Assembly (NCBI GenBank): GCA_028532985.1
Contig: JANCIK010000005.1
Coordinates: 626,501 to 690,500 of the forward strand
Length of the DNA: 64,000 bases
Reading direction: 5' to 3'
Source of the DNA: Stropharia rugosoannulata
Lineage: Eukaryota > Basidiomycota > Agaricomycetes > Agaricales > Strophariaceae
In this document: one piece after another, positions 48,901 to 61,080 of the stretch
Layout of the letters: each line of letters starts with the position of its first letter
Position numbering within the stretch: the first letter of the stretch is position 1
Translations under genes and position numbers: made by a program
The notes under the pieces: model-generated
Seen by the model: the letters and a program-made list of their open reading frames with translations, nothing else
What the model was told of the DNA's origin: nothing
The model's database searches: none

Positions 48901-51554
48901 TTCAAATTCGACCCAGGCGAGCCGACGGTATACCCCTCCTCGCTCCCGGGTTTTTTCCCGCCCATATACCGTTGCACCTGCATGATGGAGCCGTTCTTCC
49001 TGCCCGTGCTCGATGGCCTGCATCTCATCCCAGGACTCTGCGACGGCGTTGCGCTCGGCGCCGACGCGTTAGCGGGCTTCCCCTCGCTGCAGACGCTCCC
49101 GCACACCGCGACGCTCGGGCACCACGGCGTGAACGTGCACGGGTCTGAGAGTCGCAACAAGTCGATGATCGTGCACATCTCGAACCCCCACGAGCGCACG
49201 AAGTCCGAGGAAGTCGCCGCGCGTGTGATTGGCCAGCGTATATTCATGAACTGGCCATTCCTCCAGGAGGGCATGGTCGTCGGCGTGTCGGACTCTCTGT
49301 TTAGATACGAGAAGATGAGCGTCACTCCAGGGTCCGCGCCGAGGGTCGTGGCGAACCCGCATGCGCCCCAGTCGCTGGGCCATTGGAAGGCGAAGGCGGA
49401 GAGGATTGAGTATTACTATTCGAAGAGGTGTGGAGTCATCACGGGCGATGTGAATGTACTGCTGCATGTGCGCCCACTGAAAGGTATTGTCCCCTTCTGT
49501 ACATCGTCCGTGCTGGGCTGTTAGCTAACGTGCGTGTTGTGTTACAGGACTGAAGCGCCTGGAGTCGGGGGCGTTCGTGAAAGACTACGAGGGCGCGGAC
49601 AAGGAGGTCGAACAGGCCGTGCAGATGTGTCTCACGGAGGTCGTGTCGGAGGATCCGCGCTACCTCGAGCGAGAGGCGCCACCGCTTGCAGAAGAGTTCC
49701 CGGAGGGCAGCAAGATCTTCTTCCTCGGGGAACATGCGTATGGCGTAGCAGCGCAGGTGTCATCGACGACCGAGTCGACGCTGTCGGTCATCTTGGCTGT
49801 AAGTACATTATTTTTGACTCCCCTTTTCCTCGCTCATATTTCTCGCTTGTACGCCAGTTCTTCCCGGCTGAGAAGGCGGAGAATGACAAGTTCAAGGCGA
49901 TCGTGGATAGCCGGAAGTCGAGCCGGTACTATCAGTCGTTCAAAGCTGCGGATCTCGTCGGGATCACCGGGCGCGCGCTGGGGAAGATTACGTCGAGTTT
50001 CATGGTGATCACCTCCGATGGGACGAAAAACAACCTCGGCCTAAGTCTCAAATTCGAGGCGAAGGCGCTGAAGGTGGTGAACTATTCACGAAAGGAGGGC
50101 CGTAACTGGGAGTACAGTCAGCTGGCAGTGGATCTGATCAGAGAGTACAAGGTGAGTCTTTTCTCGGTTGTTGGCGGCTGCTCTGTGATCGGCTGCTGAC
50201 GGTGTGGTGTAGGAGAAGTTCCCAGAGGTATTCCGTATATTGGATAAGGGCGGGGATGGTACGTGTCACTTACTTATCGTGCGAAGACGAGCGCTGATCT
50301 TTGATACTTTTCCAAGCCATGATCAAGGCGTCTGAGGCGTTCTCGGGCCCCGATCCTGATGCTACGGTAAAGGAAATCAAGCAATGGCTGAAGAACAAGG
50401 GAGTTCGGGACTTTGAACCTGTTTCACTCTTCTGCGATCAGTTAGCAAAGGTAATGTTACAGTACTTGATGTTCCTTTCTCTGACCTAACTCTATCATTC
50501 AATTAGGAAACCGTCGCAGAGATTGAGTCCCTGGCAGACCAGTTCCAGAAAAACAAGTCATCAGCGCAGATCAAGAAGGCTATTGTCAAGGGCATCCCCC
50601 GCCGAGCCGTGCTGAAGCCCAGTCATGCAGTATACCGCCTGCAGAACCAGCACTTTACGCTAGGAGACCGCGTGACGATGGTGCAAGACTCGGGTGGCGT
50701 CCCTCTCTCTGTCAAGGGCGTAGTGATAGGCTTAAACTCCAATACAATGGACGTCGTATGGGACGTACCCTTCATGTCAGGCGTGACATTAGGCGATCGG
50801 TAAGCTTGTTTTTTATTTTTTATTTTTGCTCCCATTGCTGTTGTTCATTTGACCGTCTTCCGAATAACCACAACAGGTGCTCCCAGTATCGTGGCTCCAC
50901 CGTGGAGTTTAATACATGTCTGAACCTCACCAACCCACAATTTGTGACGTCGACGAACCCGAAGGCGCCACCCCCAGTAAGAAATGAGGTCCCATTCAAG
51001 CCACGCTTTGGCCCCTATCCTGCGATTAATCCGGCGCCAGGGCAAGCGTCTGCGGCGGGCTTCAGGCCTGCGCCCCAGCACAAGTGAGTTCTAGTTTAGG
51101 ACGCGTGTGAAAATGAAATCGTATTTAACTGTCCTACAGTCGAGCTCCAGGGCGCATCCATATTATGGCTAACCCCAACAGAGGTGGCGCACGCGGTGGC
51201 TACGTGAATGGACGAGGAGGCCCACCGGGTCCTGCTCACCAGAATCAAAACCAAGGCCAAAATCAAAATCAACAAGTACCCGTCATCGTCGCGCCTTCGG
51301 CGGCTGATTCTGCCGCTGTACCAGCTGCATCACCCAACGACGCACCAGCACCAGTGGTTGCCCCAACACCGGCGCAGCGGGGAAGTCCGCGTGGTGGAGG
51401 ACGAGGGGGTTTTATGCACGGATTCCGAGGGCGGGGAGGGTTCGCTAACAATGGTGACCGTGGTCGGGGAGGTGGTGGTGGCCGGGGAGCTGCTATGCGA
51501 GCTGCATTTACTAGAGGGCGTGGACGCGGATTTGCTGCACCTATGCCCTCATAA
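45992..51554 (+). CDS. XRN1: 5'-3' exoribonuclease 1 (XRN1), 19 exons
   Basis: Exons are 45992-45995, 46053-46063, 46114-46130, 46183-46238, 46289-46327, 46378-47217, 47262-47453, 47512-48110, 48249-48402, 48460-48581, 48640-48784, 48839-49483, 49548-49798, 49858-50151, 50213-50258, 50317-50450, 50507-50799, 50877-51083 and 51140-51554, giving 1487 residues (yeast 1528). It degrades decapped, 5'-monophosphate mRNA in the cytoplasm. The start MGIPKFFRYISERYP is XRN1-type, not RAT1/XRN2-type. Acidic active-site residues Asp35, Asp86, Glu176, Glu178, Asp206 and Asp208 are present; Glu176 and Asp208 fall at the yeast numbers. A Ser/Asp/Glu-rich insert lies in exon 8 near residue 450. Near residue 1270 there is an SH3-like part (LGDRVTMVQDSGGVPLSVKG). 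The C-terminus is a Gly/Arg RGG tail. The first coding exon is 4 bases and the second 11. Confidence 0.92.
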
Positions 51555-52040
51555 ACAGGTTTTGCCAAAAGGGAGGGGCTGCGGAACCGCCAGCCCTGCT
51601 CTGTGAAGTCCCCGGTACGGATTCATGCATATGTATTCTTATTGATAGTAAATTGAATTCGGCAGGTTCTATATATGTTTCATTTGATCTGTTAGCCAGT
51701 GTATCTCACGCGGCATATGGACATTGTACATAGTTCTTCACTAATGCATTTGTACATATGTTGTTGTACTCCCACGTATAATGGAGCGCCGTGGTGCGGC
51801 CGTGGTATGTCCATGCCGAGTTGCGTCTATGATAATTGATTGGGATATGTCAGGGTTGCAACTGTTTGACATATCTGCGGCAGCTAACCTTTGTTGGCAA
51901 TGATTCTTCGTTTCCGCGTTGCCTTCACATGTTCCTTGCTAAATAACGATGCCGTGGCTTCTAGTGCCCCCATCTCTCCCCTGGACTTACCGCCCCGCGT
52001 TGGTTTCTGTTCCGCCAGCAGCGAGCTCTGAACGTGAACG
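51555..52040. other. XRN1 3' flank and promoter side of SLATT gene 1
   Basis: This short spacer has no coding signal. An ATG in the 52041 frame is preceded by ordinary sequence without a clear TATA box. Confidence 0.4.
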
Positions 52041-53299
52041 TTGTCGGGAATGACATCCGAACACGCCACACTCGCGATCCCTGTGCAGGTCAATCAGCCA
52101 GCCAACGTCCACGAGGTCGGCCTAGGGAGCCCTCAGCATGCCAGTAGCTCCACACGTTCCAGTGTGCGACGGTCAACTGGCGACCCATTTTCCGGAGAGG
52201 GTCAGAATGTCCAATTCTTAGGGCCTCAAAATGTAGAAACTATGTCTCCTATCCAGCTCCAGTCTCCAGTATCACCAGCACGTGGAGAGACCTTTGTGGC
52301 GGAGGGAGGCGACGCGGGCAACACATGGAGTCAGGACATTCCTCAGAGTCAGTACCGGAACAGCAACTCGAATCTCCGGGAGAAGAGCAGCCAGAATCAG
52401 CCACTGCCGCCGTCGCCGCCCCCGGGTGTCCGACTCGCTGATACCCAGCTCGCTGCTGGACCCGCGAGACCCGGGCGGACGAGGACGATGTCGACTGATC
52501 CGAACAACCGCCTGTCTGGTGGTGGGCTCAGTCGCAACGCATCGCGGATGCGCGTTATGCCCAGTGATACTGGAGAGGTACGCGGTCTTCTCGTAGGCGG
52601 TAAATCTGGTTTTGAATGCTGAGACGCGCTACTAGGTTTTTTTCACCGAGAAACATACCTCCGTCATGAAAGGCTCGATTAGAGACCGGCTCAGCGCGAC
52701 GATCCAGTCTGCGCAGGCGGAGAGGGACAAGTATGCTGCAAGAGCGCGTGCGACCGGGCTGGCGCTCAACGTCGCAATAGGATTGCAAGTCCTGCTGGGA
52801 TCCCTGACCACTGGCCTGTCGGCTGTGGCGACGAGGGGCCGTAACGTGCGTGTCGATCTCAGGCTGTACCTATATCGGTCGTGGCGCTGATACACTAGCT
52901 TTTGCCGCTCGCCACTACCAGGCAGCTGTCTCAACGACGATTTTAGGTGTGCTTTTGATCCCAACGCTAAATAATAATAGGAAAGCGCTGATCACTCCTA
53001 GGTGCCTTGGCTACACTTGTGGCGTCGTACCTTGCCCGTGCGAGGGGCTCGAACGAGCCCGAGCTCTCGATAACGCGCGTCAAGGACCTCGAGCATTTTC
53101 TGAGAGAATGCCACAACTTCAGTGACGACCATGCGAATTACGTCGGTCACGAATATGATGATCAGATCGAAAACTTTCGTAGACGTTTTGAAGAGCTACT
53201 TGGGAACGCGAACGGGTAAGTATCGACATCATTCAAATACGCCCTATTCGGCCCTAACTATTCTGTAGGGAGCGTAAGCTATCACCTCCCGGGCTCTGA
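52041..53299 (+). CDS. SLATT two-TM protein 1 of a tandem trio
   Basis: Exons 52041-52577, 52636-52845, 52922-52946, 53002-53215 and 53269-53299 give 338 residues (a start at 52050 is equally possible). Residues 1-180 are disordered and Ser/Pro/Gln-rich, with a GDPF motif near 47 and a proline stretch (PLPPSPPPG). Residues about 190-335 form a SLATT domain of the fungal type: a charged helix (DRLSATIQSAQAERDKY), a first membrane helix (GLALNVAIGLQVLLGSL), a second (VSTTILGALATLVASYLARA), then the conserved GSNEPELSITRVKDLE and a cytosolic helix. SLATT proteins are thought to be membrane-associated pore-type effectors in prokaryotic conflict systems. The fungal role is not established. It is the smallest of the three paralogs. 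Confidence 0.8.
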
Positions 53300-54328
53300 G
53301 GCAGGTCTAGGGCATCATTCTTATTGTGCACATTTGTATTACTGCCGTATACTATACATTGTGCATCTACCCATATTTATGCATATGCAGACACCGCGTA
53401 TTTATACACCTCGTATTATCTTCCATTTTCATAGTATGCATAGGGCGGATAATTTATAAATGTTCAGTTATTCTAACCTCGAGTGTAATTATACAAGCTG
53501 TTTTGGTATCAGGATAATTCAGTGATATAGGCGCCCAGATTCCCAAATCTCAGGTAATCTGTTCATATCATGTAAGGTGCATTATAGTTTCATTTACCAC
53601 ATAGGCCAGCTTCTAAATGAGAATGATGCTTCGAAGTTTCTTACTATTCAGTTGGTTTTGACCACCTTGCGTTAGTGTATTATAGTACCAGTCCCTACAT
53701 GAATCATATGGGGTTCAATATATTGCGCAGATGGTGCAAAATGGACAGCTGCCTTGGAAGAATGTTCTTTTGGGTAGTCAATACAGACTGCGCTAGAATC
53801 GGTGTTACTGTGAATGCGAAACCCGGTGCGGTGCATACAGGCGCCCAAGAAGCACCCGTCGAGTCGTCGTGCCGAGATTATTAAATACTCATGACTTCCT
53901 TCTAGCGCCTTACCGATGTTTTGTCTCCTGCTCTCATGGCTCGATGACCCCCTGCTGTATCGACTGCCATTGAAGGCTACCTCGCATGTCTCCTCATGTC
54001 AATGGCACACTGTGATTTGGGCTATGAAAGGACGGAGTTCTGGCAGATGCCTTATTTTAGGGTCCTACCCCACACGGCTTCCTCAAGGCCAGCTCTACAG
54101 GCCATCAGGAAGCGCTTCGGACGTGCAGGTCTCCTCACCGACTGACAGCCTTAGACAGCTTCGAGGAAGAAGAAGACTTTATCACAATTATTATAGTCAA
54201 CTAGCCAGGGGCTCATGCACATGTCCAATCAGTATATTTTAATAAGTCGTTGATCAAGAGAAGTCCCCGCCTCCCAGTGCCAGCTCCCAGTGCGCGTCGC
54301 TCCTACTGCGTTTGTGCGGTGTAGATCG
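53300..54328. other. Spacer between SLATT genes 1 and 2
   Basis: No gene is seen. Short frames here have no homology to the neighbouring paralogs. The right end should hold the promoter of SLATT gene 2. Confidence 0.4.
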
Positions 54329-56209
54329 ATGGCCACCTCAGGTAACATCGCGTCTGGTTCTGCAGCCCAAGGTCAACCGAAAGTCTCGACGAACACCGGG
54401 TCACCGATTCAAGAATCAGGCAACGCTGGTGCTCCCGCCAGCAGCCATTTGTATCTTGCCGACAATACTCCCAGAAACGCGTCAGGAGGACAGAGCGAAC
54501 GAGTCGAAGTGGTTATACGTCCCCGGGAACCTGATGAAACGGACAGGTCCCAATTAGCTCCCGCAGGCGATGCCGATGTTTTTCCTCAACGGGGTGCTGG
54601 AGAAAGTCAACAGCAAGCAGGTCTGGGTGCTGGACCGCCTTTACCGTCTTTACCGCCCGCTGCCACAGTTGCATCCGGATCCGGAGCCATACCTGGCGCT
54701 TCTGGGAGCACAGTCAGGAGCGCTGGCAGTGGGTCCAGTCAACCAGCTTCACTGCAAAACAGGCGCAGCCGCGATCCATTCGCCGACGACTCAGCCGCGC
54801 GGCGTGGCGCCTCAGTCCCACGGTCGCAGGTCTCATCGCGCTCCAGTCTCCGCGAAAGGCCGCTGCCGCTCCAGCGCTCAGTAGGCGACCTCACGGCGGG
54901 CACGGGGCGCGACCAAGCTCGGGAGGCGCAGCGGCGGCGCAGCACGCGTGAAATAGACTCGACACGCGCACCGGCGCCACCGCTCATATTCGCGAGCGAG
55001 AGGAATAAACTGATCGACCACTTGCTCGAGCACCAGCCGGAGGTGGAAGAGGCAGCTGCGGCTCAGTTACCGTTGGTCTTTGTAGACGCCGGGGATGAGG
55101 GGGAGGCTGATGCTAGCGCTGACGCTTCTTACAACGACGGAGAACGCGCTGTGACTGGGAAGGCGAGGCAGGACGAAGGCGAGCCTGCAATTGAAGGATA
55201 CCCTAGAGCACCCCCGCATGCCCATGCTGCAGATGGGAGAAGGCATAGTTTGACCGACGATATCTTGCCGTTTTTCGGACACGTCACTGGAGACTATCTT
55301 TACAATAAAATCAACCCGGCGCGTATTGTACCCAGGCGCGCGTCAACGGGAGTCCGTGCAGGAGTGGATGAGAGAATGGGTGCACGCAGGGGAAGTGGTC
55401 TTAGCCAGCCTGCTAGAGGTCCTGCTCCGGCTCCGGGTCCCATCGACCTCACCCATGTTGTCCCAGTTTCAAAAGCAAGTCCTACAGCGGAAAAACGACA
55501 CGTAAGCAGGTGTTATTCCTTTTATTTATGCTAGACTAACGCTGCGCATCATTTAGCCTTTGCCCGGCAGTGTAAGCGCTCGACTCTCCGCCACTCTGCG
55601 AGATGCGCAAGAGGAACGCGATAAATACGCCTATAAAGCGAAGTATACAGGCCTCGCTCTAAATATAGCTATCGGGTTGCAGGTCCTCCTTGGATCACTG
55701 ACAACGGGCTTGTCTGCAGTGGCAGTTCGTGGAAAATCCGTGCGTAAATTCACATTTTCCCCTTGCGAATAGGGACACTTACGGCGCGTTGTAGTCCGCG
55801 GTTGCAACAACAATCCTAGGTGTGTTTTACAATGCCTAACGTAATCCGTCCGGGAAATTAAATTAAACCTCTTGCCATGCAGGCGCTTTAGCGACTCTGG
55901 TAGCATCATATTTGGCACGTTCGCGGGGTTCGAACGAGCCAGAGCTCTCAATAACTAGAGTGAAGGATTTGGAGCAATTTATTCGGGAGTGTAAGAACTT
56001 TGAACAGGACCATGGTGAGGACATGACATTAAAATACCAGCCTGACGTGGAGCGCTTTCGGTCTCGGTTCGAAAATCTCCTGGGAAATGCGAATGGGTGA
56101 GAGATTTTCTTTGTTACCATTGAATACGAGCTTCTGACTTATTCGGTTCTGCAGTGAGCGTAGGCTCTCGCCCACGGGTGGAGCGCTGCAACAATCATCA
56201 TGGGCATGA
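54329..56209 (+). CDS. SLATT two-TM protein 2 of a tandem trio
   Basis: Exons 54329-55501, 55557-55739, 55795-55819, 55883-56096 and 56155-56209 give 549 residues. The Met at 54329 (MATSGN) is preferred; an in-frame Met at 54290 would add 13 residues. The long N-terminus is disordered, with a DPF motif at 149-151, SSLRERPLP, a helix around SERNKLIDHLLEHQPEVEE and a HVVPVS motif just before the domain. The SLATT part repeats the family pattern: ARLSATLRDAQEERDKY, GLALNIAIGLQVLLGSLTTG, ATTILGALATLVASYLARS and GSNEPELSITRVKDLEQF. The last exons keep the same lengths (25 and 214 bases) as in SLATT genes 1 and 3. It is predicted to sit in a membrane; function is unknown. Confidence 0.8.
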
Positions 56210-57157
56210 CCAGGGTGAAGAGATGCGCCGTTAAATATAATCTCTGTTAGCATGTCGTCCGAATAGAGGTTGAGATAATGGGGAGAAATTATTTTTCTAT
56301 GGTAAATTCCATGCGCCTATGTACTTCTATGATACCCACCCGTGCCATCCTTTAAATTATCTCACTAGACATCCATTCTTACATAAAATTATGATTAGAT
56401 TCAAAGCAATCACTGGCGACATGCATAGAAACCTCATCGGACGCCGCGATGGAGGTGTCTAACAAGAATATGTTTCTGAAACGTCGGTGGGTGCACAACG
56501 CATTGCTCCGACTTGAAGTACGGCTCTTGAAAGTGTATTTAGTGGCTCGGCAGCCACGCATTGCCGAATGTCACCCGATATTTTTAGAGCAAAGAACTGA
56601 CAGATTCATCCTTCAGAACAGTTGCATTGCGATAGATAAACAATTATATAACTTCAATGCTTAATTTACATAAATGCGGCAAACATATTGCCGTCGAGGA
56701 GAAAAGCCAAGTGTCTATAGCACTTGGAAAGATATCTTGACAGAGACTCTCAAGGTATTGAAGAAACTACAAATACAGAAGGTGAATGGAAGCCTATCAT
56801 CGTGACAATAAGATTGCCGGTCAGCGCCACTACACCAGAGAGTTCAGAATGACCCAAAGGACGCCGTCTGACCGTCTGACCTTTGAATTCTGTTCTGATC
56901 AAGTAACATTTGTGTCCCTGCATTCCCATCGGACTTGAAAGGGTGACAGATGTCTATTCTTGGCTTGATTATTTGAATGCCAATTGTGCCCCTGAAATTA
57001 GACCGACATTTCATGATGCCGGGCATAAACAACAACCAACGAACAAGTCTAATGTTGACTTAAATATATAGACGCGCCAGCCGTCCCATGCCCCCGCAGG
57101 ATCGTTGTCATTCTCCCCTTGCTTCTTTTCTGGGACGCGTTGTGGACTGAGTAAAAA
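56210..57157. other. Spacer between SLATT genes 2 and 3, with TATA-like box
   Basis: No gene is seen. A TATA-like taaatatata lies at 57060-57069, about 90 bases before the start of SLATT gene 3. Confidence 0.45.
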
Positions 57158-58902
57158 ATGGCTTCTGAGCAGCGCGGTGCAGATTTTACTAGGCAAGCGG
57201 CATCCAACGACGATGCGGCACTCAACACGGCGCTTCCTAGTCGACCTACATCGCAAGCGCCGGCTCAGAGTGCGAGCGCTGCAGGTTCTTCTGGGCAAGG
57301 GAGCTCGCTGGCCCCCAACAATCAGTCGACCTCGATCGCGGCGGCTGACATCCGGCCACAGGTGAACGCGCCGGAACATATCCCCTCTCCTTCAGCCATG
57401 GAACAAGGATTTGGAGGATTCCCTCCCAGCACGTCAAGACCGGAGGTAATGCGGATATCTACTGGCGGCAGTCAAGGGCTTGGAGCTGGCCTGCCAATAC
57501 CTCCAGCGAACGCGCAGTCGCCGCCACGGCCGCGCAGCGGGTACTCAGCGCACAGCCAGGGTGCCGATCCCTTCGCCGGGTCCCCCGATAGAAGTCCTGC
57601 ACACAGCAACGAGGGAAATTCACAGCGCAGCAGGAGCCACGGCTCGCTCGCACCGTCTGCAAGTGGGGCGGCGCATGCGAGTCCAGCCGGTGCGTTATCG
57701 CATGATGCATGAATGCTAAGAAGCACGCTCAATTTAACTTTTTGCGCCACTTAGGGCCAGTACGGTACGACGCCAACGAAGGTTATGGTACACGCCTGAG
57801 GCACGCGCTCGAGGCTGAACGCGATAACGTCGTCCAGCGTCTCACGTCGACGCAGCCCCAGACAGACCAACAGGCTATTGGCTCCCAGATGAGGCACCTA
57901 TTCGATGACGAGCGCGATCGCCTAGTAGAAAGGATCCCGGGCGCGTATGTGCAAGATCCTCAAAACCCTCAGCGATCGCCAAGCGGGCGCCTGCGTGAAG
58001 CTATTGCAGAAGAGCGGGGCATCCTCGTTGACCACATACCAGGCGGGTCGCCGCACGGTCATCCTCAAGGGCAGCCTCAAAACGAAGGTTTCGGCTCCCG
58101 ACTACGCCACGCGGCGGAGGACTACTTCCACGAGACGTTTCCTACATACCGCCTCCCCGCCATTCCAGGGCGTATATTCAACCCGTCGAGTGGCGCGCGT
58201 GGTCAAGACAGGAACGGGCAGTCCGTCATCGACCATGTCGTCCCAATATCCCATCCAGATGAGAATGAAAAAGGCCACTTCCCGTACGCGGCTGGCAGCG
58301 TCAGCGCTCGTTTGTCGGCCACTTTAAATGATGCTCAGAGCGAACGAGACAAATACGCGAGCAAGGCGAAATTCACAGGTCTTGCTCTAAATGTCGCAAT
58401 TGGTCTGCAGGTCCTACTCGGATCTCTGACTACTGGACTGTCTGCAGTTGCCACTCAAGGCAAATCTGTACGTCAATTGATATCCTGCTTGTATTTTGTG
58501 CCTAACTTCATTCCTTACAGGCTGCAGTATCGACTACTATTCTCGGTATGTTTCTCTGGTGTCAAACAACTTCATTTACTGAAATTCTTCCAGGTGCCCT
58601 TTCTACTGTTGTTGCGTCTTACTTGGCGCGCGCGAGGGGCTCAAATGAGCCTGAACTATCCATTACCCGCGTCAAAGACCTCGAGCAGTTTATTCGGGAA
58701 TGCAAAAACTTCGAGAATGATCATGGGGACGATATAACCACAGCATACGATGATGAGATCGAGCATCTGCGGAGCAAGTTTGAAAGCCTGCTTGGCAATG
58801 CCAATGGGTAAGAGCCAGAGTTACATGATGCGTTACGGATCCTTATGATTTACCTTTAGGGAGCGTAAATTATCACCGACAGGAGGAGCGCTGACAAGAT
58901 AA
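57158..58902 (+). CDS. SLATT two-TM protein 3 of a tandem trio, with repeated helices
   Basis: Exons 57158-57689, 57755-58467, 58521-58545, 58594-58807 and 58860-58902 give 508 residues. Residues 1-177 are disordered with a DPF motif at 137-139. Residues 187-306 hold four spaced copies of a short charged helix, cores RLRHALEAERDNVV, MRHLFDDERDRLVERIPG, RLREAIAEERGILVDHIPG and RLRHAAEDYFHE. A HVVPIS motif precedes the SLATT domain (about 355-508). The domain has ARLSATLNDAQSERDKY, membrane helices GLALNVAIGLQVLLGSL and VSTTILGALSTVVASYL, and GSNEPELSITRVKDLEQF. The repeated helices resemble the charged helix that opens the SLATT domain. A membrane location is predicted; function is unknown. 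Confidence 0.82.
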
Positions 58903-59403
58903 TCAACTCAGAAGAGCTTGCGTCGGACAACTTGTGCTATAAAATGTGTATCTTAGGCAGTTATAATTGTATACCAAACACTTACCCAACACACTCCTTT
59001 CCTCTGTCCCATGTCCCATCCTATACTATCGCTCCTACATGTCCACGTACATTTGTAGTACAAGCGTAATATCACTGTTTTGTACATAGTCGTACACCCC
59101 CTGCATGACCTCCTATCGCGTGAAGGACCGACTGGGTGCCAAGCAAAAGCTCCAGGGGTTGCTCATCTAAAGTGCAAACAACGCAAGACACCCAATCAAT
59201 TACACCTTCGCGATACAGCTTTGTACGAAAGCGCATCTCCCTTCCTCAATGGCGCGTTATATTACCCCGATGCGTCAGTTCGACATAATTCTGACGCGTT
59301 AGTTGTGCTATATATTGCCTGCGATGCTGTAGACAGCCAACAACAGCAAGCACCTCTACACTCCCCACTCCAATCTCCCAGACTCAGACCTTGCACTTGC
59401 ACG
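58903..59403. other. SLATT gene 3 3' flank and GST promoter side
   Basis: No gene is seen in this half-kilobase. It is AT- and pyrimidine-rich near the GST start. Confidence 0.4.
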
Positions 59404-60302
59404 ATGACTGGTTCTACTAAGCTTTACGGAATACCCCTCTCGAGCGCGACGCGGCGTGCGGCTCTTATCCTTGTGGAGAAACAAGTCCCATTTGAGTTCG
59501 TCCACTTAGATCTAACAAAAGGGGAGCACAAATCCGCCGACTACCTGAAGAAGCAGCCGTTCGGTCAAATTCCATATCTTGTGCGTGCACTTGTATCATG
59601 AATGTTCGTCGGAAGATATGTACCAGTTACTGACGTTTGCGACCCTTATTATCACAGGAGGACGGAGACGTCCATATCTACGAGAGTCGTGCCATTGGGC
59701 GCTACGTTGCGGAGAAGTACGCAGATCAAGGGACCCCTGGCCTGATACCAACTGAGCTCAACGCAAAGGCCGTCTTCGAGCAGGCGGCATCTAGCGAATT
59801 TGCAAACTTTGATTTCCTGGCGTCACAGGCGGTCCGCACAGTCGTTGGGGCAAGGTATGCAGCACATTAAGTTTGCACTATTTTCATTCCGCTAATATTT
59901 TATCGCAGACGTGAGGGACGAGAACCGGACTGGGACAAGTATAATGAACTTTATAAACAGCTGTCTGCGAAGCTCGATGCGTATGAGGTTATCCTGTCAA
60001 AGCAGAAATACCTCGCAGGGGAGGTAGGCTTTGCTGATTATCTGTAGTATTAATTGGGGCGATTCTAACTTCAAAATATTACAGAACGTCACCTTAGCTG
60101 ACCTTTTTCACATTCCGTTTGGTGTTATGCTCGCTACTATCACCAGCGACGTGTTTGAGAAAAGGCTGAGTGTTTCAAGGTACGTTTATTTTCCTCTCTA
60201 TGTTAATGGTATATAAATCAATGATTTACAAGGTGGTGGGATGACATTACCTCTCGTCCTTCATGGAACTCAATCAAAGAGGGTGTACACAGTACCGTGT
60301 AG
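59404..60302 (+). CDS. Glutathione S-transferase, phi-like
   Basis: Exons 59404-59580, 59658-59854, 59909-60023, 60085-60179 and 60233-60302 give 217 residues, the usual GST length. The enzyme joins glutathione to electrophiles in the cytosol. The N-terminal thioredoxin-like half has LYGIPLSSATRRA, where a Ser is the likely catalytic residue, the cis-Pro motif FGQIPYLEDGD, and the glutathione-binding ESRAIGRYVA. The helical half has TLADLFHIP (the conserved N-capping and hydrophobic-staple region) and ends with WWDDITSRPSWNSIKEG, as in phi-class proteins. Everything needed is visible and the frame is intact. Phi-type membership is a judgement from these motifs. Confidence 0.88.
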
Positions 60303-61080
60303 TAGCGCTGGAAGATAGTGTTGTAGCCTCTTTGTTATTCTACATTCATAAATCCATATTCTGCTCATTTAACCAGAAATTGTGTGGAGACAAAGAAAAT
60401 GTAAAGGTTGGAATAAGGCTTAAGTTGCGTGTTGGAAAGCTCCGAGGTTCAAGCTGGCCTGGATGCTTATAAATATCTTCGGCATAATGTCGGCAATGTC
60501 AGGCACCAGCACGGCATCTCCCGCGGCATACTAGACGACAATACCACCCGACGCCAACCTCTCTTTCCTTTGTCGTTCATACCGTTCTCCGTGTTCCATA
60601 TAGGTCTGTTGCAGTGTCTATCTCATTTTGTATAGATATTTAAAGATCCATGCTTCTAAACCCACGCCTCCTGCGTTAAGATCCGCTACCAACTTAAGCT
60701 GTCACGGAAGTAAAGATCTTTATACCTGGGGATCCACAACGCAGTCTCAGCTCCCATGCACTAACGTCTGATAGACGTCGCCAAGGTCTCAGGTGAAAAA
60801 GAGATGTTATCGAAAATTGACCCAGTATGTTTCTTACTAATCAATGAGCTGATTCATGCTATCGTACTGCTGCTTACAGATAACATCATCAAGAATCCCT
60901 ATAGGTGTCTATACCACACGATGATTACATCACGGCATTGATGACGTGCGCAGTGCGCTGTATTTCTAGAACGAGGAAGCGCCCATAGTTGTGGCATATA
61001 AAACGACTGGCGTAGACAGACATTTTCCATACTCTTAAATCGCCTCTCATTCACTCTATCCCTTTACCTGTATATTCCCA
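60303..61080. promoter_or_regulatory. Spacer with TATA box for the MDR gene
   Basis: No gene is seen. The string catataaaa at 60996-61004 lies about 80 bases before the ATG at 61081 and is a good TATA candidate. Confidence 0.5.

Noticed and set aside
45992..51554. Identification as nuclear RAT1/XRN2
   Set aside because: The N-terminus MGIPKFFRYISERYP, the SH3-like region and the length fit cytoplasmic XRN1.
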